DNA from: an uncultured Sutterella sp. | GTDB taxonomy: Bacteria > Pseudomonadota > Gammaproteobacteria > Burkholderiales > Burkholderiaceae_F | Length of the DNA: 11,219 bases | Reading direction: 5' to 3' | Assembly (NCBI GenBank): GCA_900554375.1 | Contig: USHK01000018.1 | Location: 1-11,219, forward strand | Shown: positions 1 through 6,412 of the stretch, piece after piece | Position numbering within the stretch: position 1 is the stretch's first letter | Layout of the letters: every line of letters starts with the position of its first letter | Made by a program: the position numbers and the translations under genes | The notes under the pieces: model-generated | What the model was told of the DNA's origin: nothing | What the model saw: only the letters and a program-made list of their open reading frames with translations | Database searches by the model: none

Positions 1-46
1 AGATTCATGAGCGTCTCGTGGGCTCGGAGATGTGTATAAGAGACAG
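1..46. other. Nextera i7-side sequencing adapter (artifact)
   Basis: Positions 1-4 (AGAT) match the end of the Illumina P7 oligo. Positions 5-12 (TCATGAGC) sit where the i7 index lies and equal the reverse complement of Nextera index N714 (GCTCATGA). Positions 13-27 are the fixed i7 linker. Positions 28-46 are the 19-base Tn5 mosaic end AGATGTGTATAAGAGACAG. This is library adapter left in the assembly, not genome. Biological sequence starts at 47. Confidence 0.98.
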
Positions 47-311
47 CTTCGGGAGCAACCACGGATTCGGGATCAATACCTGTCAAATGATTTGGGACGA
101 TTCCGTCGAGTTCTTTGAACCAGAAGTCTGTCAAAGCCGTCAGAATCTTGCCCTTCTTGGGGATGGGATCGCCGAGGATGACGTCGAAAGCAGAAATACG
201 GTCGGAAGCGACAATAAGAAGCTTGTCGTCGCCGACAGCGTAGCTGTCACGGACCTTGCCGCGATAGACGAGCGGAAGAGATTTAATGGACGTCGTAACA
301 ATTTCAGCCAT
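47..311 (-). CDS. purC: Phosphoribosylaminoimidazole-succinocarboxamide synthase (SAICAR synthetase), N-terminal part only
   Basis: PurC joins CAIR and aspartate with ATP to make SAICAR in cytoplasmic de novo purine synthesis. I read the first 88 codons. Residues 18-24 (GKVRDSY) are the family ATP-loop motif. They are followed by the strongly conserved [13 protein letters not shown] (34-46) and a [13 protein letters not shown] segment (53-65), in the usual order and at the usual distance from the start. The ATG at 311 is preceded by AGGAGA (316-321) at 4 nt. The gene runs off the left end into adapter sequence, so roughly two thirds of an expected ~300-residue protein is missing; this is truncation by the contig end, not a pseudogene. 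The upstream gene on the same strand ends in a terminator (443-479), so purC probably has its own promoter in the 131-bp leader, where I find no convincing -35/-10 pair. Confidence 0.93.
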
Positions 312-442
312 GTTTTCTCCTGAACACTGATTCCCGCTGAAGGAAGGAGTGATGAACGAAAGGAAATGAGAATTTCAGAATGGCACCATTTTAATTCGGT
401 GCGGGTCCCTCCGACGGGAATAAAGCCACGAAAGTTCAAGGT
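312..442 (-). other. purC leader region with short inverted repeats
   Basis: This is the gene-free stretch between the terminator at 443-479 and the purC start. It contains a 5-bp hairpin (GCACC at 383-387 with GGTGC at 398-402). A wider 7-bp pair (ATTCCCG at 330-336 with CGGGAAT at 415-421) encloses it. The arrangement could fold as a structured 5' leader, but it does not match a purine riboswitch or a PurR box that I know. The stems are short enough to occur by chance. Confidence 0.25.
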
Positions 443-479
443 AAAAAAAGAAAAAAGCCCGAGCGTTTGACTCAGGCTT
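443..479 (-). terminator. Intrinsic terminator of the secreted coiled-coil protein gene
   Basis: On the minus strand a 9-bp stem with one G-U pair (AAGCCTGAG / CTCGGGCTT, plus-strand 471-479 and 455-463) has a 7-base loop. A run rich in T follows (A-rich on the plus strand, 443-456). It lies about 20 bp past the stop codon at 500 and isolates that gene from purC. Confidence 0.88.
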
Positions 480-499
480 ATAAAGAAAAACTTTGTTCG

Positions 500-1456
500 T
501 TATGAAGCAGGTTTTACGAAAATATTAGAAGCCACAGCGTTGAAGAAATCACTTTCCGCTTGAAGTCGCTGATTCAAGGCTTCTGACTTTTCATCTTTGC
601 TGCGCAGAACTTCACCGCAAACCGTGAACACTTTATCTCCTGCAGGCACAGCATAGTAATAAACCGCATTTTGTGTATCCGTTTGAGCCGGGTAGTAAAC
701 GCGCACAATCTGGGAATTGGGGAGTTTTTCCGTTACGCAGTCAGGCCGAGCTTTCTGAAGTCCTGCCACAATGCTGTCTACGGTGGCGCCGGTTGGGGTT
801 TCAATTAAGGCGACAACATACTGTCCCGTTCCCGATTCACTGCGCCAGCTCATGAACTCGTTCTGTCCGAGCTGAAGGTTCTGAGACAAGTTCCAAGAAA
901 GAGGCAGAGTGACTTGAAGCGGTCGATCCATTCCCTTGATGGATACGGGATATTCGCGGCGATAGCCCTGGTTCCATTCATCCATCGGGTTGGGGTAGCG
1001 CATCGCCAACAGGTAGGGCACTAGCGGATCCACGACGTTGTCAGTAACACCGTCCTTGAAGTTTTTCATCCAATCTTCGGCTTTGTTGATGCGTTCCTTG
1101 GAGAAGGTCTCATCCATCCATTTTGAAATGGCCTCTTTAGACTCCTGACCTTTCTGGACACTCTCGCTAAGTTTTTGATTGAACTGTTCCTTCAAGGTCG
1201 GCCATTGCTCTTTGAGCTGATCCTTGTAAGCGGAAGCATCCTTTGACCACTCTTCGCTTTTTTCACCGATAGATCTCACAGAGTCCGATAATTTATCAAG
1301 CCAACCGGCTACGGTGTCCGCAATGCCATCCGCAGCTTTATCTATTTCTTTAGAGTCCTGCGCGGTTGCTGCGGGAGCTTCCTGAGCCTGGACCGTCTGA
1401 CCCAGGACAAAAGAGGCAAACAGCGCAGTTGCCAGAAGCTTCATTTTTCTGCTCAT
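500..1456 (-). CDS. Secreted/periplasmic coiled-coil protein of unknown function
   Basis: I do not recognise this 318-residue protein. It begins with a clear Sec signal peptide: positive MSRKMK, a hydrophobic core to about residue 19, and a likely cleavage at VQA|QEA after residue 24. Residues ~35-135 are rich in Lys, Glu, Asp, Gln and Trp with heptad-like spacing, suggesting a long helical or coiled-coil stalk. Residues ~165-315 look like a compact alpha/beta domain with alternating hydrophobic strands and only two cysteines (240 and 280), which could form a disulfide in the periplasm. There is no lipobox, anchor or enzyme motif. The ATG at 1456 has GGAG (1463-1466) at 6 nt; the internal Met5 is too far from it. 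The gene diverges from the membrane-protein gene at 1576 and ends in its own terminator, so it appears monocistronic. An envelope-associated structural or stress role is only a guess. Confidence 0.8.
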   Translation of the reverse strand: MSRKMKLLATALFASFVLGQTVQAQEAPAATAQDSKEIDKAADGIADTVAGWLDKLSDSVRSIGEKSEEWSKDASAYKDQLKEQWPTLKEQFNQKLSESVQKGQESKEAISKWMDETFSKERINKAEDWMKNFKDGVTDNVVDPLVPYLLAMRYPNPMDEWNQGYRREYPVSIKGMDRPLQVTLPLSWNLSQNLQLGQNEFMSWRSESGTGQYVVALIETPTGATVDSIVAGLQKARPDCVTEKLPNSQIVRVYYPAQTDTQNAVYYYAVPAGDKVFTVCGEVLRSKDEKSEALNQRLQAESDFFNAVASNIFVKPAS

Positions 1457-1575
1457 TTATCACTCCGAAATTGTTTCGTATGTTGTCGGCATAGTACATA
1501 GAGCCTTGGTTTGACTTAGACTTGTTGCGCCGTAATGAGCAAGTAAAACTTCTTTTCCGTCTGAAATCATAATTT
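1457..1575. promoter_or_regulatory. Divergent intergenic region between two uncharacterised envelope genes
   Basis: This 119-bp gap must hold promoters for both divergent genes. On the plus strand TTGACT (1511-1516) is a good -35 match, but the -10 region about 16-17 bp downstream is poor. On the minus strand TACTAT (1488-1493) is a possible -10 without a good -35. I assign no exact promoter. Confidence 0.35.
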
Positions 1576-2034
1576 ATGAAAATCCGCTGGCAGCTTTGGT
1601 TTTTGGTAACGCTTCTAATCTGTGCTTTTTATTGCATCTGGGATACCACTTTTGCGTTTTCCAGAGGAGAAAAATTAGCAGAAGCTGATTGGACATACGT
1701 GGAGAAGGCCGGTCACAAAAGCTTGGCGGACTACTGTACCAAGATTGGAATTACAGGCGACGGAAAGACGGCGCAGACAGTGACAAAAGAAGTATTTGAA
1801 CCGGCTAAAAATCCCTTGATTTGTGCTTCTTCATTGGAAGAAGCAAAGCAGAGTTACGGTTTGTTTGTTCAAGGACAGTCAAGAAAAGCCAGCACACAAA
1901 TGGTATTTTTGTTTATCGGTGCTTGGCTCGTGATTTTGCTTGCGCTCTTCGGCCTGATGAAATGGACAAACAGAAAGGCCGCACCGGCGTCTGCAGGCAC
2001 GGCCGAAAAGTCTAAATCGAAAGCGCATCGTTAA
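1576..2034 (+). CDS. Small two-TM membrane protein of unknown function
   Basis: I do not recognise this 152-residue protein. Residues ~6-26 form one hydrophobic segment, and residues ~109-130 a second, followed by a basic tail (K/R-rich, 131-152). The positive ends suggest both termini in the cytoplasm, with an extracytoplasmic loop of about 80 residues that carries two cysteines (54 and 83), a possible disulfide pair. The ATG is the only usable start, but no Shine-Dalgarno match is visible within 15 bp, so translation is probably weak or regulated. The 3' end overlaps the convergent thiE gene by 23 bp, and the candidate thiE terminator lies inside this reading frame. Hydrophobic pattern and length support a real gene; the function is unknown. 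Confidence 0.7.
   Translation: MKIRWQLWFLVTLLICAFYCIWDTTFAFSRGEKLAEADWTYVEKAGHKSLADYCTKIGITGDGKTAQTVTKEVFEPAKNPLICASSLEEAKQSYGLFVQGQSRKASTQMVFLFIGAWLVILLALFGLMKWTNRKAAPASAGTAEKSKSKAHR
1968..2004 (-). terminator. Candidate terminator of the thiM-thiE operon, inside the opposite gene
   Basis: On the minus strand, 7 bases after the thiE stop, GGCCGTGCC (2004-1996) pairs with GGTGCGGCC (1985-1977) through 9 bp including two G-U pairs, with a 10-base loop. A modest T-rich run (TTTCTGTTT) follows. The U-tract is interrupted, so the terminator is probably weak. It is also coding sequence of the plus-strand membrane-protein gene. Confidence 0.42.
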
Positions 2035-2659
2035 CGGCTTTCTTGATTGCGGCTGCGCCAGCTTTCGGATCTTCCGCGCCGCAAATGGCGGACACGACTG
2101 CGACACCGTCCGCTCCGTGACGAATGCAGTCGGCAGCATTGCCCTTGTTAATGCCTCCGATGGCGACATTCGGCAGCCCGGCTTCTTTAGCAATGTATTC
2201 AAGCAGGTCTAGGCCTACTGCTGCACCTGCATCGGCTTTCGTCTTGGTAGAAAAAACCGGCCCGATTCCAATGTAATCAACATCCGGTCCGATGGTATTT
2301 AATTCTTCAATACTTCCGATAGACAAACCGATCACGGCGTCAGGCCCTAAAACCTCTCGAGCATATTTCGGATCGATATCTTCCTGGCCGACATGCACGC
2401 CGTCAGCGCCGCTGAGCAATGCAATATCAAGATGATCGTCCACAATGAAAAGCACATCCGTATCTTTCAAGAGCTCTTTGAGCAGAAAAGCGGCCTGTAG
2501 CTGTTTCTTCTTTTTCCATTCCGGTGCTCGAAGCTGAACCACAGTGCAGCCGCCTTCAACTGCTTTTCTTGTGGTTTCAACCATGCCTTCAGGCGTTTTG
2601 CAAAGGTTGGCATCCAGGACAAGGTAAAGAGAAAGATCTAATTTCTTGCCGGATTTCAT
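2012..2659 (-). CDS. thiE: Thiamine phosphate synthase
   Basis: ThiE couples HMP pyrophosphate with the thiazole phosphate to give thiamine monophosphate in the cytoplasm. The 215-residue length is typical. Family landmarks appear in order: YLVLD (12-16), VVQLR (40-44), DD-H-D in the diphosphate/Mg region (74-78), GADGVHVGQED (84-94), IGLS (110-113), IGIGPVFSTKTK (130-141), AIGGI (166-170) and GVAVVSAI (185-192). Two spots differ from the common form: the usual REK after VQL is R-A-P followed by a lysine-rich stretch (47-52), and the usual ND pair is DD. The ATG overlaps the thiM stop as ATGA, so translation is coupled. Overlap with the convergent membrane-protein gene is 23 bp. Confidence 0.95.
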   Translation of the reverse strand: MKSGKKLDLSLYLVLDANLCKTPEGMVETTRKAVEGGCTVVQLRAPEWKKKKQLQAAFLLKELLKDTDVLFIVDDHLDIALLSGADGVHVGQEDIDPKYAREVLGPDAVIGLSIGSIEELNTIGPDVDYIGIGPVFSTKTKADAGAAVGLDLLEYIAKEAGLPNVAIGGINKGNAADCIRHGADGVAVVSAICGAEDPKAGAAAIKKAVNDALSI

Positions 2660-3456
2660 TTTCTGAAGTCCTCAGGACGGATTTGATAGAGGGCATCCAA
2701 ATATTGAAAATGGAAGGATCCCGGACCGCTTGAGCGAGTGGAAGCGGTATCGTTGGCGTAATTTACGTAGTCACAGCATGCAATGCATGCTTCAAGCGAG
2801 CGTTCAGCTCCCCCGAGGAAGGCGGCGAGCAGTGCGGAAAGTGAGCAGCCGGTTCCGACGACCAACGTCATCATTTCACTGCCTCCGACGGCGCAAAGCA
2901 CGCGTTCACCGTCTGTTGCGTAGTCCTTCAATCCGGTCACGACAACAAATGTTTTGTACTTTCGAGCTAAGGTTTTGGCGGCCTCAATGGCGGAAGAAGA
3001 ATCATCGAGACTGTCGACGCCTTTGCCTCCGGTGCCTACACCGGCTAAGAAACGAATCTCGGAAGCGTTGCCTCGGACAGCTGCCGGATGCATTTCCAAA
3101 AGCTCAAAAATGATTTTGTCACGCCAAGGAATACCGCCTGCGGCAACCGGGTCGAGCACCCAAGGCTTGCCTGCTGCAACGGCTCCGCGAATGGCCTTCT
3201 TCATGGTTTCGATGCGGGCTTCGTAGGGGGTGCCCACGTTTACGGAGAGTGCAGAGGCGATGCCGGCGAAATATTCGGCTTCGCCTTCGCCCACAACCAT
3301 CGCGGGCGAGGCTCCTGCGGCAAGCAGAACATTGGCCGTAAATTCCTGCACGACTTCATTGGTAATGCAGTGAACGAGAGGACGGTTGGCACGGAGCCTG
3401 TGAAGCATTTCTCCGGTCTTGCGGGACAAACAAAGTTGGACTGAGTCTGAAGACAT
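2656..3456 (-). CDS. thiM: Hydroxyethylthiazole kinase
   Basis: ThiM phosphorylates salvaged 4-methyl-5-(2-hydroxyethyl)thiazole, supplying one ThiE substrate. The 266 residues match the family length. Landmarks are PLVHCITNEVVQEFTAN (26-42), GASPAM (48-53), LDPVAAGG (101-108), RGNASEI (128-134) and GTGCSLSA (201-208), with the conserved Cys204. The first ATG places PLVHC about 25 residues in, as in E. coli ThiM, so I prefer it over Met17. No good Shine-Dalgarno is seen in front of it. It is the first gene of a two-gene salvage operon with thiE (4-bp overlap). thiD is not in the window. Only 39 bp separate it from the divergent EVE gene, leaving no room for a TPP riboswitch. Confidence 0.95.
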   Translation of the reverse strand: MSSDSVQLCLSRKTGEMLHRLRANRPLVHCITNEVVQEFTANVLLAAGASPAMVVGEGEAEYFAGIASALSVNVGTPYEARIETMKKAIRGAVAAGKPWVLDPVAAGGIPWRDKIIFELLEMHPAAVRGNASEIRFLAGVGTGGKGVDSLDDSSSAIEAAKTLARKYKTFVVVTGLKDYATDGERVLCAVGGSEMMTLVVGTGCSLSALLAAFLGGAERSLEACIACCDYVNYANDTASTRSSGPGSFHFQYLDALYQIRPEDFRK

Positions 3457-3495
3457 GATATAAGGAGCTTCTCAGTAAATAGAGGTAAACAAATT

Positions 3496-3978
3496 ATGGC
3501 AGGTTTTGAGCACTATGCATGGCTGATGAAGTCGGAGCCAAGCGAAGTTTCAGTTGACGATGTCCTCGGCATGAAGGACTGCAAGGTTGGTTGGTTCGGC
3601 GTGCGTAATTACCAGGCCCGCAATTTCATGCGCGATCTTTGCAAGATCGGAGACCCGGTCCTTTTCTACCACTCTTCGTGTGCTCAGCCCGGCATCGTTG
3701 GCATTGGTGAAATTGCCTCTGAACCTTATCCGGATCCGACGCAGTTTGATGAAACTTCAGAATATTTCGACGCGAAGAGTGCTCAGGAGAAGCCCCGCTG
3801 GGTTCAAGTCGATGTGCGTATTCTTCATAAAGTCAAACTCGTTTCTATCGCGGAATTAAGAACGATTCCGGGTTGTGAAGGAATGCGGGTTCTTCAGAAG
3901 GGCAACCGCCTGTCGATCACGCCTGTGAGTGAGGACGAGTGGAAAGCGCTTCAGCCGTACCTTATTCCGCAAACCTAG
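3496..3978 (+). CDS. EVE-domain protein (PUA/YTH-like fold)
   Basis: The 160 residues are essentially one EVE domain, as in bacterial relatives of thymocyte nuclear protein 1. Visible hallmarks are the opening YAWLMKSEPSE (7-17), W-F-G-VRNYQARNFMRD (33-47), the KIGDPVLFYHSS segment (50-61), GIVGIGEI (66-73) and an R-W-V-QVDV strand (100-106). The fold resembles YTH and PUA domains that bind modified bases, so a nucleic-acid reader role is the family expectation; the ligand cannot be told from sequence. The ATG is preceded by GAGGT (3482-3486) at 9 nt. The gene diverges from thiM across only 39 bp and is followed 104 bp later by the TSUP gene. I see no defence, methylase or nuclease neighbours of the kind EVE domains sometimes keep, so this looks like the housekeeping type. 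Confidence 0.92.
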   Translation: MAGFEHYAWLMKSEPSEVSVDDVLGMKDCKVGWFGVRNYQARNFMRDLCKIGDPVLFYHSSCAQPGIVGIGEIASEPYPDPTQFDETSEYFDAKSAQEKPRWVQVDVRILHKVKLVSIAELRTIPGCEGMRVLQKGNRLSITPVSEDEWKALQPYLIPQT

Positions 3979-4082
3979 TATTTACGCCACTTCCAGCGAA
4001 AAGCCGTTAAAAAACGAAGATAAGCGCTAAGATTTTTCTTATTCAAATTTTTAAAGTCTCAAACCATATATAAGAGGATTAA

Positions 4083-4898
4083 GTGGCACTCACAACAATC
4101 GGCCTTATGGCTTTGTTAGGCTGTTTCACAGGTTTTTTAGCAGGTCTTTTGGGGATCGGCGGGGGCATGATCATCACACCGTTTCTGATTATGCTGATCC
4201 CGTCGAGTTTGATACCTCACGATCATATCGTTCACGTAGCTATTGCAACATCGCTGGCAACAATTGCTTTTACTTCGCTCTCATCTGTTAGGGCACACCA
4301 TAAACGTGGCGCAGTTCTTTGGAATGTGGTTGCTTCCGTCGCTCCTGGTATCTTGATAGGCGCCGTTCTGGGAGCTCAAATCGCGGGTTGGTTATCCGCA
4401 TTTTGCATCTCTATTGTTTTTGCGGTATTTGTTGGTTTTTCGGCTATCAAAATGTTCATGAATAAGTCTCCGCGTCCTGACCGCAATCTTCCGGGAACGA
4501 TCGGCAAGTTTTTCATGGGGATCGCGATCGGTGTTTTATCGGCTTTGGTCGGTGCAGGAGGGGGATTTATCTCTGTTCCCTTGATGGTTTGGTGCAACGT
4601 CAAAATGCAGAACGCCGTTGCAACCAGTGCTGCTTTTGGCTTCCCCATTGCGCTTTTCGGAACGATCGGGTACATCATCAGTGGCTGGAACGTGCAAGAT
4701 TTGCCTCCATGGCCGATCGATCTTGGTTACATCTGCATTCCTGCGTTGTTTGCCGTTGCGATCCCCAGTGTTTTGCTGGCCCCAGTTGGTGCAAAGATTG
4801 CTCACTCAATCGACACTAAGCCGCTTAAAAAGGTTTTTGCTTGCCTTCTTTTCTTTGTGTGCATATACATGTTAAGGCAGGCGTATTTAGCCATGTGA
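4083..4898 (+). CDS. TSUP (TauE/SafE) family membrane transporter, GTG start
   Basis: This is a 271-residue, very hydrophobic inner-membrane protein with about eight predicted membrane helices arranged as two related halves. Each half carries the family glycine motif: GIGGGMIITPFL (24-35) and GAGGGFISVPLM (157-168). Each motif is followed by a matching helix pair (HVAIATSLATIAFTS at 51-65; NAVATSAAFGFPIA at 177-190). TSUP members move sulfite, taurine-derived sulfur compounds, sulfoacetate or other small organic anions; the substrate here is unknown and no sulfur genes adjoin. The start is GTG at 4083, supported by AAGAGGA (4072-4078) at 4 nt. A strong terminator follows the stop codon, so the gene is likely transcribed alone or with the preceding EVE gene. 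Confidence 0.92.
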   Translation: MALTTIGLMALLGCFTGFLAGLLGIGGGMIITPFLIMLIPSSLIPHDHIVHVAIATSLATIAFTSLSSVRAHHKRGAVLWNVVASVAPGILIGAVLGAQIAGWLSAFCISIVFAVFVGFSAIKMFMNKSPRPDRNLPGTIGKFFMGIAIGVLSALVGAGGGFISVPLMVWCNVKMQNAVATSAAFGFPIALFGTIGYIISGWNVQDLPPWPIDLGYICIPALFAVAIPSVLLAPVGAKIAHSIDTKPLKKVFACLLFFVCIYMLRQAYLAM

Positions 4899-4916
4899 CG
4901 TGAAAAACACGTAATC

Positions 4917-4963
4917 CAAAAGGATAGGCAGGGACAAAACCTAGCTTATCCTTTTGTTTTTTC
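4917..4963 (+). terminator. Intrinsic terminator after the TSUP gene
   Basis: A 10-bp perfect stem (CAAAAGGATA at 4917-4926 with TATCCTTTTG at 4947-4956) is followed by six T (4957-4962). An inner AGG/CCT pairing can extend the structure. A separate small hairpin, ACGTG-A5-CACGT, sits just before it at 4898-4912. Confidence 0.9.
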
Positions 4964-5272
4964 TCTAAGCGTAATGGAAAGCTCCAAGAGCTGACACTAG
5001 AACTCTTAACGATCAGAGCCACAGATAGAATCCTCATGGTAATTCCGAATAATCGTCAGATTGGGTGACGATGGAATCTCTCATTCAAAATAAAATCAAT
5101 AAAACACCACTATTTTTTAGTTTCTTCAGTTGCCATCAGAGGATTTTTTATTACTCTAAAGTTAATATTTAAAGCAGGCCCTTAATTGATTCAAAGCAGT
5201 TGCCTACTGATAATGAAAATGCAGTGGGATCCCATATCGCAATACCTAAAAATCTCAAGGAGCCGTTTAGAT
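4964..5272. promoter_or_regulatory. 309-bp intergenic region upstream of the asparaginase gene
   Basis: No credible gene is seen here. The region becomes AT-rich from about 5085. It holds a short hairpin (AGCTC-CAA-GAGCT, 4980-4992) and a nested dyad (5042-5077, listed separately). It ends with AAGGAG (5257-5262), the ribosome binding site of the asparaginase gene. Possible but weak promoter elements are TTGCCA (5130-5135) with TCTAAA (5155-5160, spacing 19) and TAATAT (5163-5168). I find no full FNR (TTGAT-N4-ATCAA) or CRP box, although those control ansB in E. coli. Confidence 0.5.
5042..5077. repeat. Nested inverted repeat, possible operator or RNA hairpin
   Basis: ATCGTCA (5052-5058) and TGACGAT (5066-5072) are perfect 7-bp arms around a 7-base loop. 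Immediately outside, ATTCC (5042-5046) pairs with GGAAT (5073-5077), leaving a 5-base bulge on the left side only. It lies 196 bp before the asparaginase start. It is not followed by a T-run, so it is not an intrinsic terminator. Confidence 0.5.
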
Positions 5273-6394
5273 ATGAAAACTGCAAAAGTTTTGAGCACAG
5301 TCGCATTAACAATCGTTTTTTCGACTTTAGCCACCTTGCCAGCTATGGCCGCCGAGCAACCGGTTTCCCCTAAAGCTGAACAGTCAATTCAAAATTCCCT
5401 ACCCAACGTTGCTATTTTGGCTACGGGTGGAACAATCGCAAGTAAAGGCGCAGGAGCTTTGGCGCTGACAGACTACGGCGTTGGGGCTGGACAAAAACCA
5501 GTAGGAGTCCAACAGCTCGTTGACGCTGTTCCTGAAATTCAAAAGTTTGCAAATATTAGCGGTGAACAAGTATTCAATATTGGGAGTTCAAAATTATCTA
5601 CTCAAGATTGGCTTAAGTTAGCAAAACGTGTAAATGAATTGTTAAAAAGTCCCAGTGTAGATGGAATTGTTATCACGCACGGCACAGATACGCTGGAAGA
5701 AACGGCTTATTTTTTGAACCTTGTGACCAAGAGTAATAAGCCTGTAGTGTTAGTTGCATCTATGAGACCGGCAACGGCTCTTAGCGCTGACGGTCCTTTG
5801 AATCTTGTAAACGCCGTGGCGCTTGCAGCCAGCAAAGCTGCAAAAGATAAAGGAGTAATGGTTGTGATGAATGACCAGATCTCACCTGCGTTTGGTGTAA
5901 CGAAAACGAATTCGACTAACGTTGCTACATTCAAATGTCCGGATACAGGCTATATGGGCTACATGCAGAATAATGTCCCTTACTTTGTGTCATCTCCTAC
6001 CAAAAAACATACTGTAAACACAGAGTTTGATATTTCAAAGCTTGATGCGCTGCCTAGAGTTGAGGTGAATTATGTAGTCTTGGGAAGCGACGGAAAACTT
6101 GTTGATGCAATGGTAAAAAACGGCGCTAAAGGTATCATCAATGCTGGTGTTGGTCACGCCAATATGCCAAATGATGTTAATAAATCTTTAGCCGAAGCCG
6201 TCAAACAAGGTGTTGTTGTAGTAGCAGGTTCGCGAGTTGGTTCCGGAATGATTACACCTCTCAATAAATTTACTAAGGAGGGATATGTAACTGCAATGAT
6301 GCATAACCCGCAAAAGGCTAGGATCCTTTTGATGTTGGCACTCACTAAAACACAGGATCCGAAAGAGATTCAACGGATGTTCAATGAATACTAA
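5273..6394 (+). CDS. ansB: Periplasmic type II L-asparaginase
   Basis: The enzyme hydrolyses asparagine (often glutamine too) to aspartate and ammonia. The ATG at 5273 is chosen because AAGGAG (5257-5262) precedes it and because it starts a standard Sec signal peptide, with likely cleavage AMA|AEQ after residue 26; an upstream TTG extension to 5186 lacks these. The 373-residue precursor carries ILATGGTIAS (48-57, catalytic Thr54), Tyr68 in TDYGVG, HGTDTLEETAYFL (136-148, Thr138/Asp139), MRPATALSADGP (164-175), Lys211 in VTKTN and the C-terminal NPQKARILLMLALT (345-358). The position of E. coli Gln59 is Ser106. The QDAEVDD segment that carries Glu283 in E. coli is replaced by a shorter TPLNKFTKEG stretch (328-337). 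The CapA-like gene starts 18 bp after the stop codon, suggesting an operon. Confidence 0.95.
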   Translation: MKTAKVLSTVALTIVFSTLATLPAMAAEQPVSPKAEQSIQNSLPNVAILATGGTIASKGAGALALTDYGVGAGQKPVGVQQLVDAVPEIQKFANISGEQVFNIGSSKLSTQDWLKLAKRVNELLKSPSVDGIVITHGTDTLEETAYFLNLVTKSNKPVVLVASMRPATALSADGPLNLVNAVALAASKAAKDKGVMVVMNDQISPAFGVTKTNSTNVATFKCPDTGYMGYMQNNVPYFVSSPTKKHTVNTEFDISKLDALPRVEVNYVVLGSDGKLVDAMVKNGAKGIINAGVGHANMPNDVNKSLAEAVKQGVVVVAGSRVGSGMITPLNKFTKEGYVTAMMHNPQKARILLMLALTKTQDPKEIQRMFNEY

Positions 6395-6412
6395 TTTGGA
6401 AAGGAAAAGCTC

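Noticed and set aside
18..323. Plus-strand open frame starting in the adapter
   Set aside because: It begins with adapter-encoded residues and is antisense to purC, whose minus-strand translation matches conserved family motifs.
1568..1573. CATAAT as the -10 box of the small membrane-protein gene
   Set aside because: It sits 2 bp before the ATG, so transcription would begin inside the coding sequence.
3457..3495. TPP riboswitch before thiM
   Set aside because: A CTGAGA-like string occurs on the minus strand, but the gap is only 39 bp and the other conserved TPP elements are absent.
3496..3978. EVE protein as part of a defence system
   Set aside because: Neighbours are thiamine salvage and transport genes; no restriction, methyltransferase or nuclease gene is nearby.
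5186..5272. TTG-started N-terminal extension of the asparaginase
   Set aside because: The extension would put 29 residues before a perfect signal peptide and lacks a good ribosome binding site; the ATG at 5273 has AAGGAG and the expected N-terminus.
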